The notes below the pieces were generated by a model. That model saw only the letters and a list, made by a program, of their open reading frames with translations. It did no database searches and was not told where the DNA came from. Below are positions 59,721-64,000 of a DNA stretch of 64,000 bases, one piece after another. How positions within the stretch are numbered: position 1 is the stretch's first letter; every line of letters begins with the position of its first letter. The position numbers and the translations under genes are program-made. The stretch spans positions 1 through 64,000 of the forward strand of contig NZ_FWXW01000006.1 in NCBI RefSeq assembly GCF_900176335.1, given 5' to 3'. Source of the DNA: Papillibacter cinnamivorans DSM 12816. Its GTDB lineage: Bacteria > Bacillota > Clostridia > Oscillospirales > Oscillospiraceae.

Positions 59721-61742
59721 TTAAATCCTTGCGGCGAGGTCTACGGCGTCCTGGATGGCGTCCTGCACCTTGCCCACCTTTTTGGAGTCGCCGAGGGCGT
59801 ACACCCGGGGCAGGCGATCTTTCAGAGACTCATACAGCGCGTTGTCCGGATGGGAACCCACGGCCAGTACGATCGTATCGCAGGGAATTTCCAGATTTGT
59901 AACCGCCCCGTCCTTTTCCATCTGGGCGTATACCGTCTGATTCCGGATATCCGTAATTTTTGTCAGGGCGTGCTGCCTGACGTTCAAACGTTTAAGATCC
60001 TTGAAGATGGGCCACCCCGTTCCCAGCTCGAAGCCCGCGCCGATGCGCTTTGCGATTTCGATGATGGTGACGGCGCGGTCGCTGTGATTGACCATGTAGT
60101 CGATTTTTTCCGGCGTTTCGGCCCTATGTACCGTCAGGAAATAGAGTTCCTCGGGAGAGATGGAACCCCTGTGGGCCAGATACTGGGCCGTTTCACAGCC
60201 CACCGAGCCGCCGCCCACCACAACGACGTTTTTCCCCGGCATGCACTCTCCGGCCAGAACAGCCGCGGCGGTGCACACGTCGATGCCCGAGGTGTCGCCC
60301 GGGAGGGTCAAGGTGTTGGGGATCACGCCGGAGGCGATCACCACCGCGTCGAATCCGGCCGCCTCTATGTTTTCCGGAGTTCCCTCTTTGCACAGTTCCA
60401 CTTTGACGCCGCACTCGGCCAGCATGGCTTCATAGTATTCGATGAGGTGGATAAACTCCCCCTTGGAGGGCGGCATCATGACCAGATGCAGCTGACCTCC
60501 CAGGCGGGACGATTTTTCCCAAAGAGTGACAAAATGGCCGGCCCTTTTTGCCCGGAGGGCGAACTCGCAGCCGCCGGGGCCGCCGCCGATTACAAGGACC
60601 TTTTTCGGAGACTGCGTCCTGACGTTCTCGTCGATGAGATATTCCCGTCCCGCCGTCCCGTTCACCAGGCACTCTACGGATTTGTTGAAGAAGGTCTTGG
60701 CAAGGCACCCCTGGTTGCAGGCGACGCAGCGGCGGATGAGACGGGTGTTTCCTTCCCGGGCTTTTCTGCACCAGTCCGGGTCCGCAATCATGGGACGGCC
60801 GACGCCGATAAGATCGCCCCGTTCCAGCGCCAGGGTTTCCTCCGCGATCACAGGGTCGTTAATCCGATTGCAGGCCATGACGGGAATATTCACGGCCTTT
60901 TTCACCGCGGCGGCCAGATAGGTAAATCCTCCCACAGGCAGTTCTCCCGGGAGCTGGGGGACTACTGTCTCATGCCAGCCGCCGGTGACGTTGAGCAGGT
61001 CGATTCCCGCCTGCTCCATAACCTTGGCAAATTCCACCGCCTGGACGTTGGTGTTGGAACCGGGGATGAAGTCGTTTCCCGCGATGCGCATGAAGACGGG
61101 ATAGTCCCCCACGGCGGCGCGGACCGCGGCGACCACTTCCCTGGGAAAGCGGCAGCGGTTTTCCCAGGAGCCGCCGTATTCGTCGGTGCGGAGGTTGGTG
61201 ACGGGGGAGAGGAACTGGCTGATGAGATAGCCGGCGCCCCCTATGATCTCTACGGCGTCAAATCCGGCTTCCTTGGCCCGGCGGGCGCCCTGGGCCCAAT
61301 TGTCGATGACCTCCCGGATCTCTTCCTTCGTTATCTCCTTGGGGGTCTCTCTGGTGAAGGTAGAGTAGACCGCAGAGGGAGCCAGAGCCTGCTTGCCCTC
61401 CGGGACGCAGCTGCTGTGGGAATAGCGCCCGGCGTGATAGAGCTGCACCGCCACAGGGCAGTTACGAGCGTGCATCCCGTCGGTGAATTCCCGCCAGCCG
61501 GGGATGGTGTCGTCGGTGCGAAGGCTCATCATGGACAGGGGGCCTCCGTAGTCGTCGAAGCGGCAGCCTCCCACGATGATGAGACCGGGGCCGCCCTCGG
61601 CCCTTCTCCAGTAGTATTGGTTGAAACGGGGAGTCGCGAAGCCATTGTCCGTGTAGAGATGGTGAATGGCGGGCATAACCACCCGGTTTTTCAGGGTCAG
61701 GCCCCTGACGTTGATTGGGGAGAAGAGCCTCTTGAATTCCAT
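59721..61742 (-). CDS. Old-yellow-enzyme/enoate reductase-type FMN-FeS-FAD oxidoreductase
   Basis: 673 residues from MEFKRLFSPINVRGLTLKNR (61742; AAAGGAAGG nine bases upstream). Residues 1 to about 325 are an OYE TIM barrel binding FMN, with GFDAVEIIGGAGYLISQFLSP and RTDEYGG. The 4Fe-4S motif C-x2-C-x3-C-x11-C is in RCVACNQGCLAKTFFNKSVECLVN (residues about 335-357). A FAD/NAD-binding half follows with VIGGGPGGCEFALRA and VVVVGGGSVGCETA. The layout matches 2-enoate reductase, 2,4-dienoyl-CoA reductase and related NADH-dependent reductases of anaerobes such as BaiH/BaiCD. The substrate (enoates, bile acids, drugs) cannot be told. Confidence 0.93.
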   Translation of the reverse strand: MEFKRLFSPINVRGLTLKNRVVMPAIHHLYTDNGFATPRFNQYYWRRAEGGPGLIIVGGCRFDDYGGPLSMMSLRTDDTIPGWREFTDGMHARNCPVAVQLYHAGRYSHSSCVPEGKQALAPSAVYSTFTRETPKEITKEEIREVIDNWAQGARRAKEAGFDAVEIIGGAGYLISQFLSPVTNLRTDEYGGSWENRCRFPREVVAAVRAAVGDYPVFMRIAGNDFIPGSNTNVQAVEFAKVMEQAGIDLLNVTGGWHETVVPQLPGELPVGGFTYLAAAVKKAVNIPVMACNRINDPVIAEETLALERGDLIGVGRPMIADPDWCRKAREGNTRLIRRCVACNQGCLAKTFFNKSVECLVNGTAGREYLIDENVRTQSPKKVLVIGGGPGGCEFALRAKRAGHFVTLWEKSSRLGGQLHLVMMPPSKGEFIHLIEYYEAMLAECGVKVELCKEGTPENIEAAGFDAVVIASGVIPNTLTLPGDTSGIDVCTAAAVLAGECMPGKNVVVVGGGSVGCETAQYLAHRGSISPEELYFLTVHRAETPEKIDYMVNHSDRAVTIIEIAKRIGAGFELGTGWPIFKDLKRLNVRQHALTKITDIRNQTVYAQMEKDGAVTNLEIPCDTIVLAVGSHPDNALYESLKDRLPRVYALGDSKKVGKVQDAIQDAVDLAARI

Positions 61743-61910
61743 GGCAAGCATCCTTCCTTTCAATTTCAGCAGTGTTTCCGCGCGCCAAACCGCAGCCGCG
61801 GCAGGGGAGTTCCGTTTGGAAAGCGCGATGCACAGGCGGGAGAAAATTTACAATAGCGACAAGTGCCGTTCCCGCCGGAGGGACGGGGGAAAAAAGACAG
61901 ACAAAAACTA

Positions 61911-61939
61911 TTGACTTTAATGGCACAAAGTGTTAAAGT
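61911..61939 (+). promoter_or_regulatory. Promoter of the aroF-tyrA operon
   Basis: TTGACT (61911-61916), 17-base spacer, TAAAGT (61934-61939). The leader peptide starts 18 bases downstream. Confidence 0.65.
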
Positions 61940-61957
61940 GTTCGTGAGGTGCAGAAT

Positions 61958-62053
61958 ATGAAGTTCGTATCCGCGTTCTATTATCAGGGCTACCGCCGCT
62001 ATTATTACGGAGCGGCCGATTTTATATGCCCTGAGCCAGCCGGATGCGCCTGA
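61958..62053 (+). CDS. Tyr/Phe-rich leader peptide of the aroF-tyrA attenuator
   Basis: A 31-codon ORF from the ATG at 61958 with GAGGTG 6 bases upstream. Of its residues, six are Tyr and three Phe: FYY at positions 7-9, Tyr12 and YYY at 15-17, plus Phe3 and Phe22. The first half reads MKFVSAFYYQGYRRYYYG. Too short to be in standard gene calls. It stops 24 bases before a strong terminator and precedes DAHP synthase and prephenate dehydrogenase, the first enzyme of the aromatic pathway and the tyrosine branch. Stalling at Tyr codons when charged tRNA-Tyr is low should open the operon, as in classical attenuation. Confidence 0.85.
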   Translation: MKFVSAFYYQGYRRYYYGAADFICPEPAGCA

Positions 62054-62055
62054 AG

Positions 62056-62112
62056 CGCCTTTCAAAGGCGAACCAGCCGCGGCGACTCGTAAAGGGTTGC
62101 CGCGGTTTTTAT
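62056..62112 (+). terminator. Attenuator hairpins of the aroF-tyrA leader
   Basis: CGCCTTT-C-AAAGGCG (62056-62070) is followed by a terminator: CCGCGGCGACTC (62077-62088) pairs with GGGTTGCCGCGG (62094-62105) using two G-U pairs, then TTTTTATT. The stop codon of the leader peptide lies 3 bases before the first stem. An alternative antiterminator pairing with the Tyr-codon region is expected but was not resolved by eye. Confidence 0.85.
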
Positions 62113-62199
62113 TATGGCCTTGACCAAACGGCAGAGTAAAAACCGGCGGAACAGATAAGTATAAACCAACGGGGCAGCACCCGGAAAGGACGGATCAGC

Positions 62200-63213
62200 A
62201 TGGTTGTAGTAATGAAGCGGGGCTTTACCGCCCAGGAGCTGGACGGGGTAAAGCAGCAGATGGAGGCCGGGGGCGTCAAGGTCATGGTGAGCCACGGCCA
62301 GGACACCACCATCCTCGGCGCGGAGGGAAACGCCGCAGCGGTGGACATGGAAAAGATTTCCCTTATGCCCGGGGTTGAGCGTATTATGCGGGTTACGGAG
62401 CCCTATAAGAAGGCCAACCGGAAATATCATCCCGACAACAGCCTTGTACCGGTGGGGAATGCCGTCCTGGGCGGGAAAAAGCTGGGCATCATCGCGGGGC
62501 CCTGTTCGGTGGAGAGCCACGAGCAGATCCTGGAGGTCGCAAGGAGCGTTCAGAGCTCCGGCGCCTGCGCCCTCCGCGGCGGGGCGTACAAACCCCGGTC
62601 CTCCCCGTACTCCTTCCAGGGGCTGGAGAAGGAAGGAATCCATATGCTCCAGGAGGCCCGGGAAAAGACGGGGCTTCCCATCGTGACGGAAATCATGTCC
62701 ACCGACAACGTGGAGATGTTCGAGATGTGCGTGGACGTTATCCAGGTGGGCGCCCGGAACATGCAGAATTTCGACCTGCTCAAGCAGCTGGGAAAGACCT
62801 CGAAGCCCATCCTCCTCAAACGGGGGATGTCCTCCACCATCGAGGAGTGGCTCATGAGCGCGGAATATATCATGGCGGGGGGAAACGAAAACGTGATCCT
62901 CTGCGAGCGGGGGATCCGAACCTTCGAGACCTTTACCCGGAACACGCTGGACTTAAGCGCCATTCCCGCCGTCAAGTCCCTGAGCCATCTGCCGGTGCTG
63001 GTGGATCCCTCCCACTCCACAGGCAGGGCCTGGATGGTGGAGAGCATGGCCATCGCCGCCATAGCAGCCGGCGCGGACGGCCTTCTCATCGAGGTGCACA
63101 ACGATCCGCCCAACGCACTGTGCGACGGAGCCCAGTCCATTACCCCCGACCAGTTCCAGGCGCTCATGGAGAAGCTCAAGGCAATGGCGGCCCTGGTGGG
63201 CCGGGAACTGTGA
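62200..63213 (+). CDS. aroF: 3-deoxy-7-phosphoheptulonate (DAHP) synthase, type I beta with N-terminal regulatory domain
   Basis: 337 residues; condenses phosphoenolpyruvate and erythrose 4-phosphate, the first step of aromatic amino-acid synthesis. Residues 1 to about 68 form a ferredoxin-like regulatory domain (VVVMKRGFTAQELDGVKQQM...). The catalytic part has IIAGPCSVESHEQI, RGGAYKPRSSPYSFQG, PILLKRGMSSTIEEWL and LVDPSHSTGR, with the metal ligands Cys, His, Glu and Asp in place. The regulatory domain suggests feedback by tyrosine or phenylalanine, as in Thermotoga. ATG at 62200 after AAAGGA. Confidence 0.97.
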   Translation: MVVVMKRGFTAQELDGVKQQMEAGGVKVMVSHGQDTTILGAEGNAAAVDMEKISLMPGVERIMRVTEPYKKANRKYHPDNSLVPVGNAVLGGKKLGIIAGPCSVESHEQILEVARSVQSSGACALRGGAYKPRSSPYSFQGLEKEGIHMLQEAREKTGLPIVTEIMSTDNVEMFEMCVDVIQVGARNMQNFDLLKQLGKTSKPILLKRGMSSTIEEWLMSAEYIMAGGNENVILCERGIRTFETFTRNTLDLSAIPAVKSLSHLPVLVDPSHSTGRAWMVESMAIAAIAAGADGLLIEVHNDPPNALCDGAQSITPDQFQALMEKLKAMAALVGREL

Positions 63214-63220
63214 GGCGAAA

Positions 63221-64000
63221 ATGGGAAAAACCATCGTTATTATAGGACTGGGACTCATCGGCGGATCCATGGCTATGGCGCTGCGTGGCTTTGAAGACAG
63301 CCGCCTGGTAGGAGTCGACACAGACCCGGAAACCCTCCGGTTCGCTGTGGAGCGGGGCGCCGTGGACGAGGCGGCGGAGAACGCGGAAACGGTGCTGGGA
63401 AGGGCGGATCTGGTATTCCTCTGCCTGCGCCCGGAGGGGATCATCCGGTTTATGGAAAAATACGCCGGGCAGTTCCGCTCCGGCGCCGTGGTGACGGACG
63501 TGGCGGGAATCAAGGGGGCCATAGTTGCGGCCGCCCGCTGCCTTCCGGATACCGTTGAGTTTATCGGCGGACACCCCATGGCCGGGCGCGAAACCAGCGG
63601 GATTCAAAACGCGGACGGGCGGCTTTTCCGGGGGGCGCACTATATCGTTACGCCATCGGAGAAAACCACGCCCTCTGCTCTCGCTCTGATGGAGCGCATC
63701 GCCCGGCATATCGGATGCCGGGACCTGGTACAGACAAAACCGGAGGAGCACGACGAGATCATCGCCTACACCAGCCAGGTGATGCACGTCATGGCCGTGG
63801 CAATCTGCGACGACCCCGTTTTGTTTCGCTGCAGGGGCTTCGAGGGAGGAAGCTTCCGGGACTGCACCCGGGTGGCCGCCCTGGACGTTCCCCTCTGGAC
63901 GGAGCTGTTTTCCCTGAACGCCGGAGCCCTGACCGGAGTGCTTTCCCGGCTGGAGGGTAGCCTTAAGGCATATAGGGAGGCCCTGGAAACGGGCGACAGG
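63221..64000 (+). CDS. tyrA: Prephenate dehydrogenase (cut by the window edge)
   Basis: 260 residues are visible from MGKTIVIIGLGLIGGSMAMAL at 63221, 7 bases after aroF. The NAD-binding GLGLIGGS (residues 9-16), LVFLCLRPEGI, DVAGIKG and FIGGHPMAGRETSGI are characteristic. It oxidises prephenate to 4-hydroxyphenylpyruvate for tyrosine. The gene continues beyond 64000; further aro genes probably follow. Together with aroF it fits the Tyr/Phe leader upstream. Confidence 0.93.
   Translation, partial: MGKTIVIIGLGLIGGSMAMALRGFEDSRLVGVDTDPETLRFAVERGAVDEAAENAETVLGRADLVFLCLRPEGIIRFMEKYAGQFRSGAVVTDVAGIKGAIVAAARCLPDTVEFIGGHPMAGRETSGIQNADGRLFRGAHYIVTPSEKTTPSALALMERIARHIGCRDLVQTKPEEHDEIIAYTSQVMHVMAVAICDDPVLFRCRGFEGGSFRDCTRVAALDVPLWTELFSLNAGALTGVLSRLEGSLKAYREALETGDR

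Noticed and set aside
59850-61856. 668-codon open frame on the plus strand
   Set aside because: Antisense to the enoate-reductase-type gene; no recognised domain and no binding site.
1-64000. tRNA, rRNA and CRISPR arrays
   Set aside because: I looked for cloverleaf, rRNA and regularly spaced repeat patterns while reading and found none; a dedicated search would settle it.

Overview
The window is about 58% G+C (estimated by eye) and looks like the chromosome of an endospore-forming Gram-positive anaerobe of the class Clostridia, most likely an Oscillospiraceae/Ruminococcaceae-type gut bacterium. The evidence is ribonuclease Y with YmdB, a SleB cortex-lytic enzyme, a T-box leader on thrS, a zinc-type S14, a short type-3 ProS, strong AGGAGG ribosome binding sites and a canonical Firmicutes S10-spc-alpha cluster. 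No rRNA, tRNA or CRISPR array was found.

Layout. (1) 1-1.0 kb: the end of an IS30-family element next to two inverted copies of a ~280-nt structured repeat. (2) 1.1-11.7 kb, minus strand: an Fe-S flavoprotein, signal peptidase I, a YhaN/YhaO-like SMC-type ATPase and nuclease pair, ymdB, rny, sleB, a third copy of the repeat, and thrS behind a T-box. (3) 12.1-16.0 kb, plus strand: an ECF sigma factor with a membrane anti-sigma-like partner, a small secreted protein, then an A+T-rich two-gene island that appears to have cut into an older gene, and a small membrane protein. (4) 16.3-20.7 kb: an acyltransferase-like membrane protein, ychF, a small carboxypeptidase-regulatory-like protein, proS and a YcxB-like protein. 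(5) 20.7-36.9 kb: the complete S10-spc-alpha ribosomal superoperon from rpsJ to rplQ, with secY, adk, map, a KOW protein, infA, rpmJ and rpoA. (6) 37-41.7 kb: a MarR regulator with a heterodimeric ABC exporter. (7) 41.9-47.6 kb: a VOC-fold protein, an MBOAT/DHHW polysaccharide-acylation pair and a polar amino-acid ABC importer. (8) 47.7-55.3 kb, minus strand: a B12-binding-type radical SAM protein, a large cobalamin-riboswitch-controlled S-layer protein built like transcobalamin/intrinsic factor, and the AmmeMemoRadiSam genes. (9) 55.6-61.7 kb: a PAS4-GGDEF-HD-GYP protein, a small HD protein and an enoate-reductase-type flavoenzyme. (10) 61.9-64.0 kb: an aromatic amino-acid operon (aroF, tyrA, cut by the window edge) preceded by an unannotated 31-residue Tyr/Phe-rich leader peptide and a terminator.

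The most notable elements lie between or inside genes. They are: (a) a repeat family at 357-600, 729-1003 and 9391-9680 whose hairpins show compensatory changes and G-U pairs that are consistent only in one orientation, which suggests a structured RNA; (b) a Tyr/Phe leader-peptide attenuator in front of aroF-tyrA; (c) a cobalamin riboswitch with a terminator platform in front of an SLH-anchored, intrinsic-factor-like surface protein; and (d) long perfect-palindrome elements at 16122-16242, 47676-47799 and 49711-49831 that share one G+C-rich core and lie at gene 3' ends. All functional assignments were made by reading motifs in the sequence; no database search was run.
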